A stretch of 64,000 nucleotides of DNA from Sulfurisoma sp. (GCA_030691075.1 JAUYFI010000030.1:53621-117620); one strand, 5' to 3'. Shown: positions 1-8,695, counted from the stretch's first letter. Made by a program: numbers and translations. The notes: generated by a model from the letters alone, not told the origin.

Positions 1-162
1 AGGCGATGGTTGGCGACGTACCGCGCGACCGGGGGTTGTTTCCGCTACGCTCGGGGAGGCGGGAAGGATGATCACTTCCACATCCTTCGCGGTAAATGAA
101 TCAGGTAGATAGACAGTCAGCACTTTGTTCTCGACGTGAACCATTTGGCGCACCGCTTCCAT
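1..162 (-). CDS. Antitoxin-like protein, partial (3' end outside window)
   Basis: This open frame is missing from the ORF track because it has no stop inside the window. It starts at an ATG preceded by a GGAGG-type ribosome binding site seven bases upstream, and runs 54 codons without a stop to base 1. The protein begins MEAVRQMVHVENKVLTVYLP and continues with a short segment ending VEVIILPASP. That layout, with a beta-strand-rich N-terminus and an 'EVIVLP'-like stretch, is what I know from small antitoxins paired with PIN toxins, but no DNA-binding motif can be proven from 54 residues. It lies 52 bases downstream of ileS, where lspA is normally found in betaproteobacteria, so it may be an inserted toxin-antitoxin gene. 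The function is an inference. Confidence 0.5.
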   Translation of the reverse strand, partial: MEAVRQMVHVENKVLTVYLPDSFTAKDVEVIILPASPSVAETTPGRAVRRQPSP

Positions 163-214
163 GCTCAACCTCCTCCGTATTCGGGCTGACTCATCATAAG
201 CCGCCAACCGCAGT

Positions 215-3040
215 TCAGGCAATCCCACGCGCCTCGCCCGCCTCGAACAGGTTGCTGGCGCAACGGCCGCAGAGTTCGGGATGTTCGCCGGCCTGATCGT
301 GCTGACCAACATCCGCGCGCCAGTGCCAGCAGCGCGCGCACTTCGCATGCGGGCTCGGGGTGACGGTAATCGCCGTGTCGCCAGCGCGCCCCGCAGGAAG
401 TACCCCTGGGGTGCCAACTTTCTTCAGAATTACCTTCGAGCAGATCAGCACGAACTTGAGATCGTCGCCGAGCGAGGCCAGCAGGTCGTGGGTTTCGTCC
501 GCGGCGTTGATCTCGACTTCGGCTTGCAGCGAGGAGCCGATGCCGCCCGCGCTGCGCACATCCTCGATCTTCTTCATGACGTCGCCGCGCACGGCACGGA
601 TGCCCTGCCACCGTGTCGCCAGCGCCGACTTTTCGGCAAGCTCGGGCAAGGTGTGCCAGGTCGTCAGCATCACGCTCTCGCCGCCATTGATCCGGGTGAT
701 CTCCTCGGCGGTGAAGGAGAGAATCGGCGCCATCAGCGTGGTGAGGCTCTGCACGATGTGCCACAGCGCGCTTTGCGCCGAGCGGCGCGCGCGCGAATCG
801 GCGGCCGCGGTGTAGAGGCGGTCCTTGAGGATGTCGAGGTAGAAGGCGCCGAGATCCTCGGAACAGAAATTTTGCAGCGCCTGAACGATCTTGTGAAACT
901 CGTAGCGGTCGTAGGCGGCGAGACAGGTGGACTGCAACTCGTGCGTCATGGCCAGCGCGTAGCGGTCGACCTCCAGCCATTGTTCGACCGGCAGCATCTG
1001 GGTCTTCGCGTCGAAATCGGCCGTGTTGGCGAGCAGAAACTTGAGGGTGTTGCGCAGGCGGCGATAGACCTCGACCACGCGGTCGAGAATCTCTTTGGAG
1101 ATGGTCAGCTCGCCCGAGTAGTCGGTGGCCGCCACCCACAGGCGCAGGATCTCGGCGCCGAGCGTGTCGGACACCTGCTGCGGCGCGACGACGTTGCCCT
1201 TGGACTTGGACATCTTCATGCCCTTGCCGTCGACAACGAAGCCGTGCGTCAGCAGCCCCTTGTAGGGCGCGCGGCCGTCGATGGCGCAACCGGTGAGGAG
1301 CGACGAGTGGAACCAGCCGCGATGCTGGTCGGAACCTTCGAGGTAGAGATCGGCCGGGTAGGCGCAATCGGCCTCGTGCGAGCCACGCAATACGGACCAG
1401 TGCGTGGTGCCCGAGTCGAACCAGACGTCGAGGGTGTCGCTCATCTTGTCGTGGTTCGCCGCATCGTCGCCGAGCAGATCTCTGGCGTCGAGCGCGAACC
1501 AGGCTTCGATGCCGCCGGCATCCACGCGCTTCGCCACGTCCTCGATCAATTCGAGCGTGCGCGGATGCGGCTCGCCCGTTTCCTTGTGCAGAAAGAAGGG
1601 AATCGGCACGCCCCAGTTGCGCTGGCGCGAGACGCACCAGTCCGGGCGATTGGCGATCATGGCGTGCAGCCGCGCCTTGCCCCACGAGGGAAAGAACTCG
1701 GTGGCCTCGATGGCGGCGAGCGCGGCAGTACGCAGCGTCTCGCCTTCGCTCGGCTGGCGATCCATTCCCACGAACCACTGCGTGGTGGCGCGGTAGATGA
1801 TCGGCGTCTTGTGGCGCCAGCAATGCATGTAGCTGTGGACGATCTCGCCGCTGGCCATGAGGCAGCCGACTTCGGCCAGTTTGGCGACGATCTCGGGGTT
1901 GGCCTTCCACACGTTGAGGCCGCCGAAAAACGGCAGACTCTCGGCGAAGCGGCCGTTGCCCTGCACGGGGGTGAGGATATCGTCGTTCTTCATGCCGGCG
2001 CGGCGGCAGGAATCAAAGTCCTCGACGCCGTAGGCCGGCGCGCTGTGCACGACGCCGGTGCCGGTATCGAGGGTGACGTAGTCGCCGAGGAAGACGGTCG
2101 AGGCACGGTCATAGAACGGGTGGCGGAAGACCATGCGATCGAGCGCGATGCCGCGCGCGGCACCGAGTACCTTGCCTTCGAGTCCGTAACGCTCGAGCGC
2201 GGAGGCACGCAGTTCCGCGGCGAGGATCAGCAGACCCTTCGTCGTATCGACCAGTTCATAGACGAACTCGGGATGGACGTTGAGCGCCTGATTGCCGGGA
2301 ATGGTCCAGGGCGTCGTGGTCCAGATCACGGCGTAGGCGGTCTTCTCCGGCAGCGCGTCCAAGCCGAAGGCGCCGGCCAGACGGCCGCGCTCGGCGGCGT
2401 CGAGCGCGAAAGCGACATCGATGGCCGGCGATTTCTTGTCGGCATATTCCACCTCGGCCTCGGCCAGCGCCGAGCCGCAGTCGAAGCACCAGTTGACGGG
2501 CTTCAGCCCCTTGAACAGGTAGCCGCGCCGGTACATCTCGCCGAGAGCGCGAATCTCGTCAGCCTCGGTGCGATATTCCATCGTCTTGTAGGGGCGATCC
2601 CAGTCGCCGAGCACGCCGAGACGAATGAAGTCCTTCTTCTGCCGCTCGATCTGCTCCTGGGCATAGGTGCGGCAGTGCGCGCGCGCCTGGTCGGCGGGCA
2701 GGTGCTTGCCGTGGGTCTTCTCGATCTGGTGCTCGATGGGCAGGCCGTGGCAGTCCCAGCCGGGAATGTAGGGCGCGTCGAAGCCGGCCAGGGTCTTCGA
2801 GCGGACGATGATGTCCTTGAGGATCTTGTTCACCGCGTGGCCGATGTGAATGTCGCCGTTGGCGTAGGGCGGGCCATCGTGCAGCACGAAGCGCGGGCGG
2901 CCCCTGGCGGCCTCGCGGATACGCTGGTAGAGCTGCTTTTGCTGCCACTCGGCGATCCAGCCCGGCTCGCGCTTGGCGAGGTCGCCCCGCATCGGGAACG
3001 GCGTGTCGGGCATGTTGAGGGTCTTGCGGTAATCGGCCAT
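215..3040 (-). CDS. ileS: Isoleucyl-tRNA synthetase
   Basis: Class I aminoacyl-tRNA synthetase that charges tRNA-Ile in the cytoplasm. The 941-residue protein has the usual bacterial length. The HIGH signature is seen as HIGH in '[11 protein letters not shown]' near residue 70, the KMSKS loop is intact near residue 605, and the C-terminus carries the zinc-ribbon cysteines CARC and CGRC. The start at [20 protein letters not shown] matches the family. The gene sits ten bases behind ribF on the same strand, the usual ribF-ileS order. Unusually, two copies of element A lie inside the reading frame: a short copy near residues 803-810 (EKSALATR) and a long copy near residues 873-889, just before the zinc ribbon, read as [17 protein letters not shown]. 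Both keep the frame. Confidence 0.98.
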   Translation of the reverse strand: MADYRKTLNMPDTPFPMRGDLAKREPGWIAEWQQKQLYQRIREAARGRPRFVLHDGPPYANGDIHIGHAVNKILKDIIVRSKTLAGFDAPYIPGWDCHGLPIEHQIEKTHGKHLPADQARAHCRTYAQEQIERQKKDFIRLGVLGDWDRPYKTMEYRTEADEIRALGEMYRRGYLFKGLKPVNWCFDCGSALAEAEVEYADKKSPAIDVAFALDAAERGRLAGAFGLDALPEKTAYAVIWTTTPWTIPGNQALNVHPEFVYELVDTTKGLLILAAELRASALERYGLEGKVLGAARGIALDRMVFRHPFYDRASTVFLGDYVTLDTGTGVVHSAPAYGVEDFDSCRRAGMKNDDILTPVQGNGRFAESLPFFGGLNVWKANPEIVAKLAEVGCLMASGEIVHSYMHCWRHKTPIIYRATTQWFVGMDRQPSEGETLRTAALAAIEATEFFPSWGKARLHAMIANRPDWCVSRQRNWGVPIPFFLHKETGEPHPRTLELIEDVAKRVDAGGIEAWFALDARDLLGDDAANHDKMSDTLDVWFDSGTTHWSVLRGSHEADCAYPADLYLEGSDQHRGWFHSSLLTGCAIDGRAPYKGLLTHGFVVDGKGMKMSKSKGNVVAPQQVSDTLGAEILRLWVAATDYSGELTISKEILDRVVEVYRRLRNTLKFLLANTADFDAKTQMLPVEQWLEVDRYALAMTHELQSTCLAAYDRYEFHKIVQALQNFCSEDLGAFYLDILKDRLYTAAADSRARRSAQSALWHIVQSLTTLMAPILSFTAEEITRINGGESVMLTTWHTLPELAEKSALATRWQGIRAVRGDVMKKIEDVRSAGGIGSSLQAEVEINAADETHDLLASLGDDLKFVLICSKVILKKVGTPGVLPAGRAGDTAITVTPSPHAKCARCWHWRADVGQHDQAGEHPELCGRCASNLFEAGEARGIA
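372..422 (+). repeat. Element A, long form (51 bp), inside ileS
   Basis: Shares both ends of the short element (GCCGTGTCGCCAGCG at the left, GTGCCAACTTTC at the right), with a 27-bp internal module between them. The module contains GCAGGAAGTACCCC and can fold as GCGCCCC pairing with GGGGTGC. One substitution (A for G) lies in the right arm. It is antisense to ileS and adds 17 codons in the variable linker ahead of the zinc ribbon. Confidence 0.9.
610..633 (+). repeat. Element A, short form, inside ileS
   Basis: Contains the invariant core CGCCAGCGCCGACTTTT behind CCGTGT. It is antisense to ileS and read there as EKSALATR, in the helical region near residue 805. Confidence 0.88.
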
Positions 3041-3049
3041 GGCGTTGCT

Positions 3050-3982
3050 CTAATTGCCTTCGAAATAATTGCGGATGTCTTTCACGTCGCGGCCGATCTG
3101 GGCCGTGAGATCGTCGAGCGAATCGAACTTCATCTCGTCGCGCATCTTGTGCAGGAAATGCACGGTGATGTGCGAACCGTAGATCTCGCGATTGAAATCG
3201 AACAGATTCACTTCCAGAACCGGCTTGAGCCCCTGGCCCAGCGTGGGACGCACGCCGAGGCTGGCCGCGCCCGGCAGGTGGCGCTTGTCGAGGCCCGATA
3301 CGGTGACGGCGAAGACGCCGCTGAGCGGCAGGCGCTTGCGCTTCAACTGGATGTTGGCGGTCGGCCAGCCGATGCGGCGGCCGATCTTGTCGCCATGCAC
3401 GACGCGGCCGGCGATGCAGTAGGGGTGACCGAGGAGCTGAGCCGCGTGCTCGAGATTGCCCGCGGCCAGCGCCTCGCGCACGGCGGAACTGGAGACGCGC
3501 TCGTCCATGACCTCGACGGTGTGCATGGCCTCGACGCCGAAGCCGTGCGCCTGCCCGGCCGAGGCGAGCATGGCGAAATCGCCGGCGCGACCCTTGCCGA
3601 AGCGGAAGTCGTCACCGACGATGAGGTGCCGAACGCCAAGCCCGCGCACCAGGATATGTTCGATGAATTCCTCGGCGGGCAGCGCGGCCACCCGCCGCGA
3701 GAAGTGGCAGACGTAGGCGCGATCGACGCCGCAGCCGTCGAGCAGTTGCAGTTTTTCGCGCAGGCTGGTGAGGCGGGCCGGCGCCTGTTCCGGCGCGAAC
3801 AGTTCGCGCGGATGCGGCTCGAAGGTCATCACCGTGGTCGGCAGGCCGAGTTCGGCGCCGCGCGCGGCCAGGCGCTCGAGCATGGCGCGATGGCCCAGGT
3901 GCAGGCCATCGAAATTGCCGATGGTGAGCACGGTGGGCTGGACGTGAGTGGCTGCTTCGGGAACCCTGCGAAAGACCAGCAT
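3050..3982 (-). CDS. ribF: Bifunctional riboflavin kinase / FAD synthetase
   Basis: Makes FMN from riboflavin and then FAD from FMN in the cytoplasm. The 310-residue length is typical. The N-terminal nucleotidyltransferase domain shows the TIGNFDGLHLGH motif (residues about 20-31) and a later SSSAVREAL segment. The C-terminal flavokinase domain shows GWPTAN and a conserved region ending near IRNYFEGN. The gene precedes ileS on the same strand with a nine-base gap, so the two are probably cotranscribed. FAD supply is relevant to the flavoproteins QmoA, QmoB and AprA in this window, but that is only a general link. Confidence 0.97.
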   Translation of the reverse strand: MLVFRRVPEAATHVQPTVLTIGNFDGLHLGHRAMLERLAARGAELGLPTTVMTFEPHPRELFAPEQAPARLTSLREKLQLLDGCGVDRAYVCHFSRRVAALPAEEFIEHILVRGLGVRHLIVGDDFRFGKGRAGDFAMLASAGQAHGFGVEAMHTVEVMDERVSSSAVREALAAGNLEHAAQLLGHPYCIAGRVVHGDKIGRRIGWPTANIQLKRKRLPLSGVFAVTVSGLDKRHLPGAASLGVRPTLGQGLKPVLEVNLFDFNREIYGSHITVHFLHKMRDEMKFDSLDDLTAQIGRDVKDIRNYFEGN

Positions 3983-4021
3983 TGCCGCCTTGTTTCCGTT
4001 CGGAAAAAGGGGCGAATTATA

Positions 4022-5302
4022 TCAGTCGAGCTTGGCTAATTTTGACTTCGCCAGCGGTGGATTCCGGGCGAAATAACCCTTGATGCCGCGCAGGATCGCC
4101 TCGGCCATCTTGTCCTGGTAATCCTCGTCGGTCAGCCGCTTTTCCTCTTCGGGATTGGAGATGAAGGCGGTCTCGACCAGGATCGAGGGAATGTCCGGCG
4201 CCTTTAGCACGGCGAAGCCGGCCTGCTCGACGTGGCCCTTGTGCAGGGCGTTGATGCCGCCGAGTTCGCCGAGAACGGCCTTGCCGAGTTTCAGGCTGTC
4301 GTTGAGCGTCGCGGTCTGCGACAGGTCGAGCAGCGTGCGCGCCAGGTGCGGATCCTTGACGCCAATGTTCACGCCGCCGATGAGGTCGGCCGAGTTTTCC
4401 TTGTTGGCCAGCCAGCGCGCGGCCGAACTCGACGCGCCGTTTTCCGACAGCACGAATACCGAGGAGCCGCGCGCGGTGGGCTTGATGAAAGCGTCGGCAT
4501 GCACCGAGACGAAGAGATCGGCCTGCACCCGCCGCGCCTTGCCGACGCGCTGGTGTAGCGGGATAAAGAAGTCGCCGTCGCGCGTAAGCAGAGAGCGCAT
4601 GTTGGGCTGGGCGTCGATCTTTTCCTTGAGGCGGCGCGCGATGGAAAGCGTGACCTCCTTCTCCTTCGCCCCGCCGCGGCCGATGGCGCCCGGATCCTCG
4701 CCGCCGTGGCCGGGGTCGAGAACGATGGTGACCATGCGGGTGATCTCGGGCTTGTCCGCGGGCTTGTCGCGACTCGCCGGGCGCGGTTCGTTCTTCGGCT
4801 CGCTCTTTTCCAGCAACGCCATCAGCGGGTCGATCTCCCGCGCCGGATAAAGGTCGAGCACCAGGCGATGGCCGTATTCGCCGATGGGCTTGAGGGTGAA
4901 CACCTGCGGCTTGATCTCGCCCTTGAGTTCGATTACCAGCCGCACCACGCCCGGCTTGTTGCGGCCGGCGCGGATCAGCTTGATGTAGGGGTCGGTTTCG
5001 GAAATCTTGTCCGGCAGGCTCTGCAGCACGGTGTTGAACTCGACGCCCTCGAGGTCGACGACGAGACGCTCGGGGTCCTTCACCAGCAGATGCGAAAAGC
5101 GGATCGCCTGGTCGTGTTCGAGGGTGACGCGGGTGTAGTCCTTCGCCGGCCAGACGCGCACACCGAGAATTCCGGCAGCGGCCGGCGTGGCGCCAGCGCC
5201 GACTTTTGCAACTGACAGCGTCAGGCTGGCGGCAGCGAACTTGAGGACGGCGCGGCGGGAAACGGAAAATTCGTCAGCGAATTTTTCAGGCGCGCGAGAC
5301 AC
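4022..5302 (-). CDS. amiC: N-acetylmuramoyl-L-alanine amidase, AmiC-like, Tat-exported
   Basis: Periplasmic zinc amidase that cuts septal peptidoglycan during cell separation. The N-terminus carries a twin-arginine signal, SRRAVLKF (residues 15-22), followed by a hydrophobic run. Residues about 50-150 form the AMIN domain (VRVWPAKDYTRVTLEHD). The C-terminal Amidase_3 domain has VLDPGHGGEDPGAIG, a conserved H in SVHADAF, and ILVETAFISNPEEE. Element A sits at residues 33-40 (KVGAGATP), exactly between the hydrophobic run and the likely cleavage region, so the repeat has become part of the signal peptide. The gene overlaps the 3' end of tsaE by about 80 bases, and the tsaE-amidase neighbourhood is common in proteobacteria. 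Confidence 0.93.
   Translation of the reverse strand: MSRAPEKFADEFSVSRRAVLKFAAASLTLSVAKVGAGATPAAAGILGVRVWPAKDYTRVTLEHDQAIRFSHLLVKDPERLVVDLEGVEFNTVLQSLPDKISETDPYIKLIRAGRNKPGVVRLVIELKGEIKPQVFTLKPIGEYGHRLVLDLYPAREIDPLMALLEKSEPKNEPRPASRDKPADKPEITRMVTIVLDPGHGGEDPGAIGRGGAKEKEVTLSIARRLKEKIDAQPNMRSLLTRDGDFFIPLHQRVGKARRVQADLFVSVHADAFIKPTARGSSVFVLSENGASSSAARWLANKENSADLIGGVNIGVKDPHLARTLLDLSQTATLNDSLKLGKAVLGELGGINALHKGHVEQAGFAVLKAPDIPSILVETAFISNPEEEKRLTDEDYQDKMAEAILRGIKGYFARNPPLAKSKLAKLD
5184..5207 (+). repeat. Element A, short form, inside the amidase Tat signal region
   Basis: GGCGTGG followed by the invariant core CGCCAGCGCCGACTTTT. It is antisense to amiC and is read as KVGAGATP in the protein. Confidence 0.88.
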
Positions 5303-5745
5303 TGCTCACCCCGTGTTCCGTGGGCCGCGACAGCAACACGGCGGCCCGCGCCGACATGTTCCAGCACGAACGCGACATCGGCTGCAGGCAAATAGGGCGC
5401 GGCGCGGTCCGGCCACTCGACCACGCAAACGCCCTGCTCGTCGAAGTATTCGTCCAGCCCTGCATCCAGATATTCCTCAGGCCGACTGAACCTATAAAAA
5501 TCAAAGTGATACAAGTCTAACCCAGAAACAGGGTGAACTTCAACCAGGGTGTAGGTGGGGCTTTTGACCGGCCCGGTGTCGCCCAGCGCCCGCAGCAGGC
5601 CGCGCACCAGCGTGGTCTTGCCGGCGCCGAGGTCGCCTTCCAGCCAGATGACGAGGCCCGGCGCAACGGCTTGCGCCAGCGCGGCGCCCAGCGCCAGCGT
5701 CGCCGCCTCGTCGGAAAGCTCTAACGTAAGATGCTCGGCATGCAT
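5221..5745 (-). CDS. tsaE: tRNA threonylcarbamoyladenosine biosynthesis ATPase TsaE
   Basis: ATPase partner of TsaD and TsaB in making t6A at position 37 of ANN-decoding tRNAs. The real gene is the 3' part of a much longer open frame in the track; homology starts at MHAEHLTLELSDEAATLALG. The Walker A motif is GDLGAGKTTLVRGLLRALG, followed by SPTYTLVE and the conserved LYHFDFYR segment. At 174 residues it is slightly longer than usual because of a low-complexity C-terminal tail (PAAPSSSSLPPA). The start codon interlocks with that of queG on the other strand within the palindrome ATGCAT. It lies directly upstream of the amidase gene, which it overlaps. Confidence 0.92.
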   Translation of the reverse strand: MHAEHLTLELSDEAATLALGAALAQAVAPGLVIWLEGDLGAGKTTLVRGLLRALGDTGPVKSPTYTLVEVHPVSGLDLYHFDFYRFSRPEEYLDAGLDEYFDEQGVCVVEWPDRAAPYLPAADVAFVLEHVGAGRRVAVAAHGTRGEQCLARLKNSLTNFPFPAAPSSSSLPPA

Positions 5746-6807
5746 GACTGGTCGGCACTCAAGGACAAAATAAAAGGCTGGGGCCGGGAACTCGGCTTCG
5801 ATGCCATCGGCATTGCCGGCACCGACCTGGGCGACGCGGAGGCGGGACTGAACGACTGGCTCGCCGCCGGCTGCCACGGCGAGATGGATTATATGGCCGC
5901 GCATGGCACCAAGCGTTCGCGACCCGCCGAACTGGTGCCGGGCACGCAGGCGGTGATCATGGGACGCATGAATTACCGTCCCGCCAGCGCCGATTTTTCT
6001 GGCGATGCCACGCAGGGAACCGTTTCGCGCTACGCGCTGGGCCGCGACTACCACAAGCTGCTGCGCGCGCGGCTGCAGAAGCTGGCCGACCGCATCGTCG
6101 ATGAAATCGGCGAGTTCGGCTATCGCGTCTTCACCGATTCGGCGCCGGTGATGGAAGTGGCACTGGCGAGGAACGCCGGCCTCGGCTGGCGCGGCAAGCA
6201 CACCCTGCTGCTGTCGCGCGAAGCCGGCTCGTGGTTTTTTCTCGGCGAAATCTTCGTGGCTTTGCCGCTGCCACCCGATGCGCCGACCACCGACCATTGT
6301 GGCACCTGCCGTGCCTGTCTCGACGCCTGCCCGACCGCTGCATTCACAGCGCCCTACCGCCTCGACGCACGTCGCTGTATTTCCTATCTGACCATCGAAC
6401 TCAAGGGCGCGATCCCCACCGCCCTGCGGTCGCTGCTCGGCAACCATATCCACGGCTGCGACGACTGCCAGTCCGTGTGCCCATGGAACCGCGAGGCACC
6501 ACTGACGCGCGAGGTGGACTTCCTGCCGCGCCACGGCCTCGATGTCGCGACGCTGCTCGAACTGTTCGCGTGGGACGCAGCGACGTTCAACGAGAAGCTG
6601 GCCGGCAGCCCCATCCGCCGCATTGGCCATGAGCGCTGGCTGCGCAACATCGCGGTCGCATTGGGCAATGTCCCTGCAACCACTGAAATCATCGCCGCGC
6701 TCGAGTCGCGGAACGACCACGCTTCGGCACTGGTGCGCGAGCACGTCGCCTGGGCTTTGGTGCAACAAAGAATCGGACTCGGTGGTTTGAAACGGACTGT
6801 TCCGTAG
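5731..6807 (+). CDS. queG: Epoxyqueuosine reductase
   Basis: Cobalamin- and iron-sulfur-dependent enzyme that catalyses the last step of queuosine synthesis on tRNA. Two ferredoxin-type [4Fe-4S] motifs are visible, CGTCRACLDACPTAAF and CDDCQSVCPWNR, and the segment SRYALGRDYHKLLRARL is typical of the family. The 358-residue length is normal. The start is either the ATG at the listed position or the ATG nine bases later; the second overlaps the tsaE start codon. Element A lies in the sense direction at residues about 82-90, where it encodes RPASADF between a conserved tyrosine and the SRYALGRDYH segment. The gene is divergent from tsaE. Confidence 0.95.
   Translation: MLGMHDWSALKDKIKGWGRELGFDAIGIAGTDLGDAEAGLNDWLAAGCHGEMDYMAAHGTKRSRPAELVPGTQAVIMGRMNYRPASADFSGDATQGTVSRYALGRDYHKLLRARLQKLADRIVDEIGEFGYRVFTDSAPVMEVALARNAGLGWRGKHTLLLSREAGSWFFLGEIFVALPLPPDAPTTDHCGTCRACLDACPTAAFTAPYRLDARRCISYLTIELKGAIPTALRSLLGNHIHGCDDCQSVCPWNREAPLTREVDFLPRHGLDVATLLELFAWDAATFNEKLAGSPIRRIGHERWLRNIAVALGNVPATTEIIAALESRNDHASALVREHVAWALVQQRIGLGGLKRTVP
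5975..5998 (+). repeat. Element A, short form, inside queG (sense)
   Basis: ACCGTCCCGCCAGCGCCGAT followed by TTTT; the one core change is C to T in GACTTT. It is read as YRPASADFS in QueG. Confidence 0.85.
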
Positions 6808-6819
6808 TCCGCCACGTTC

Positions 6820-7398
6820 TCAGGCGGGAGAAAGTACCGTCACTTGCGTCCGGTTCAACAGCTTCCTGAAATCGGTGTCGAAAGTCACGAGGTGCTCGCC
6901 GAGTTGAATCACGCATGCCGCCAGCCAGGCATCGGGAATGCTGTTGGCCACCAGTTTCCTCTCCAGGCATGACTGGCGAAAAATCGGCCACTCGGCGCCC
7001 AGAGAAGGCACGTCGATGCCCGGTACACCAAGGAGCGCATCGAGAAAATTCATGGCATCGGCCACGGGCGTCGGCTGCACGAAGATTTTCGGGTTGGTCA
7101 CCAGCCTGAGAAAACTGGCGACCACCATGGGCATCAACCTCAGGCTTGCGCCGTCGGCTGCATCCAGCATGGCCTTGTTGCTGCCGGGCTCCAAGCCGGC
7201 CACCAAACCGCCCCGACCCTTGAAGACGGGGAGCTTGAGCTTGCCTGCCTTGGCTGCGGGGCGAGAGGAACGCAGGCGGAGTTGCAAGCCTTCCTCGATC
7301 AATCGTGTCAGGCTGGTTCGCTGCCGCGCAGCCAGCGCCTTGGCATTGGCATTGGCATTGGCAACCAGAGAATCGTTGAGGTCAAGGGTAGTTTTCAT
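6820..7398 (-). pseudogene. VapB-VapC deletion fusion (antitoxin joined to the C-terminal part of a PIN toxin)
   Basis: The 192-residue frame starts MKTTLDLNDSLVANANANAK and has the features of a VapB-type antitoxin to about residue 83, ending GSNKAMLDAADG. It then continues without a stop into VASFLRLVTNPKIFVQPTP and IPDAWLAACVIQLGEHLVTFDTDFRKL, which is the C-terminal two thirds of a PIN-domain toxin. The N-terminal part of the toxin, which in the family carries the first catalytic aspartate (a DVNVLL-like segment) and the early helices, is absent. The simplest reading is a deletion of roughly 140 bases that fused two adjacent genes and removed toxin activity. The later PIN acidic residues in TFDTDF are still present. 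The start is supported by the antitoxin-like N-terminus. Confidence 0.75.
7340..7363 (+). repeat. Tandem hexamer TTGGCA x4
   Basis: Four perfect head-to-tail copies of TTGGCA inside the antitoxin-like part of the fused gene, read as NANANAK on the minus strand. A unit of six bases keeps the frame when copy number changes. Confidence 0.9.
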
Positions 7399-7466
7399 AA
7401 TTTTACGATACAGATTTCTGTATCCTTGGTCAATCAACCGCGTTCGACCAGCCGACCCGAATGGCC

Positions 7467-8312
7467 TTACTCCCCCGTGGCGATCGGCCGCGCCGGATCG
7501 GCGCACCATTCGCTCCACGAGCCGACGTAGAGCTGCGAGCCCGCCAGCCCCGCCACGTCCATCGCCAGCAGGTTGTGGCAGGCGGTCACGCCGGAACCGC
7601 ACTGCTGGATCACGCTCTGCGGCTCGCGCCCTTTGATCACCGCATCGAACTCGTCGCGCAGTTCCTCGGCCGACTTGAAGAAGCAGCCCGCGTCGTCGAG
7701 GTTGTCGAAGTAGAAGCGGTTCACCGCACCGGGGATATGGCCGCCGACCGGGTCGAGGTTTTCCTCCTCGCCGCTGAATCGCTCGGGCGCGCGGGCGTCG
7801 AGGATCAGGACACGGCGATCGTCGAGGCGTTCCAGCACGTCGTCGGCACCGAACGGCACGACGCCGGGACGGATGACGAAGGGCGCCGGCGGATAGCTCG
7901 GCACCTCGGTCTGGAACTCGCGCTTGCCGCGTCGCCAGCACGGCACGCCGCCGTCGAGCACCGCGACCTTCGCGTGTCCCACCCAGCGCAGCATCCACCA
8001 CAAGCGGGAAGCGAAGACGCTGCCCTCGTTGTCGTAAGCCACCACCTGGGTATCCGGACCGACGCCGCAGGCCGCCATCTTCGCGGCGAAGGCTTCCTTG
8101 GTCGGAAGCGGATGACGGCCGTTGCTTCCGGTCTTCTCGCCCGAGAGATCGCGGTCGAGATGCAGGAACAGCGCGCCGGGAATGTGGCCCTTGGCGTAGG
8201 CCTTCTCGCCGTAGCCGGTGTCCTGCAGGTCGTGGCGGCAGTCGAAGATGCGCCAGTTCGAGTCGTTCAGATGCGCGGCGAGTTCGTCACCGCTGACCAG
8301 CGTCGCGCTCAT
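7467..8312 (-). CDS. sseA: Sulfurtransferase of the 3-mercaptopyruvate / thiosulfate type (two rhodanese domains)
   Basis: Moves sulfane sulfur from a donor such as 3-mercaptopyruvate or thiosulfate to an acceptor through a cysteine persulfide. There are two rhodanese domains: the N-terminal one contains WRIFDCRHDL and AYAKGHIPGA, and the C-terminal one contains LILDARAPERFSG and the active-site loop CGSGVTAC with the catalytic cysteine near residue 238. A CGSGVT loop is typical of mercaptopyruvate sulfurtransferases. The start is the ATG that overlaps the stop of the SpoIIAA-like gene by four bases (ATGA), which implies translational coupling. With TusA and DsrE2 elsewhere in the window it could take part in sulfur trafficking, but that is an inference. 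Confidence 0.9.
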   Translation of the reverse strand: MSATLVSGDELAAHLNDSNWRIFDCRHDLQDTGYGEKAYAKGHIPGALFLHLDRDLSGEKTGSNGRHPLPTKEAFAAKMAACGVGPDTQVVAYDNEGSVFASRLWWMLRWVGHAKVAVLDGGVPCWRRGKREFQTEVPSYPPAPFVIRPGVVPFGADDVLERLDDRRVLILDARAPERFSGEEENLDPVGGHIPGAVNRFYFDNLDDAGCFFKSAEELRDEFDAVIKGREPQSVIQQCGSGVTACHNLLAMDVAGLAGSQLYVGSWSEWCADPARPIATGE

Positions 8313-8662
8313 GCGGGCAGGCCATCCAGCCAGGCGCGGGCATCTTCGACGTCGTGGAAGACGCGCAGGTCGGCGGCGACGAACACCTGCGACAGCCACG
8401 CGCTCCAGGCGATCCATTCGCTGTCGGTGACGACGGCGATGCGGTTGAAGTCGTCGCCGTGCGTGCGCGAGAACTTGATTTCCTCCCACGCCATGTCGAC
8501 GGTGAAGTCGGCCATTTCGGTGAGATCGAAGAGCAGGTTGACCGGCCCCTCGAACTTGACCTTGAACTGGACCAGTTCCTCGAATTCCTTGAAATCCGCC
8601 AGCGTGAATTCGCCGAGAACGGCGACCGAGACCTGGCTGTCGCGATAGTCTATGGTGATCAT
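8309..8662 (-). CDS. SpoIIAA/STAS-like protein
   Basis: A 117-residue soluble protein with the SpoIIAA-like (STAS_2) layout: beta strands at MITIDYRDSQVSVAVLGEFT, then VNLLFDLTEM, then RIAVVTDSEW, and a final helix AWLDGL. Members of this group are small, often stand-alone proteins thought to bind lipids or regulators, without a proven reaction. I use the internal ATG, because the upstream MPNHERETQ adds unlikely residues and the internal ATG has a GGGAAA-type ribosome site at good spacing. It overlaps sseA by four bases and is probably translated with it. Confidence 0.75.
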   Translation of the reverse strand: MITIDYRDSQVSVAVLGEFTLADFKEFEELVQFKVKFEGPVNLLFDLTEMADFTVDMAWEEIKFSRTHGDDFNRIAVVTDSEWIAWSAWLSQVFVAADLRVFHDVEDARAWLDGLPA

Positions 8663-8695
8663 TTGTGTTTCCCTTTCATGATTCGGCAATATAGC

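Noticed and set aside
281-4039. A 1252-codon open frame antisense to ileS and ribF
   Set aside because: High GC content leaves long stop-free antisense frames. The sequence shows no domain, and both strands cannot be coding here with ileS and ribF so clear.
5221-6768. A 515-codon frame covering tsaE and antisense queG
   Set aside because: Only the last 174 codons are TsaE; the rest is a shadow of queG.
7467-8489. Track start of the sulfurtransferase at 8489
   Set aside because: The extra N-terminus is a shadow of the SpoIIAA-like gene; homology begins at MSATLVSGDEL at 8312.
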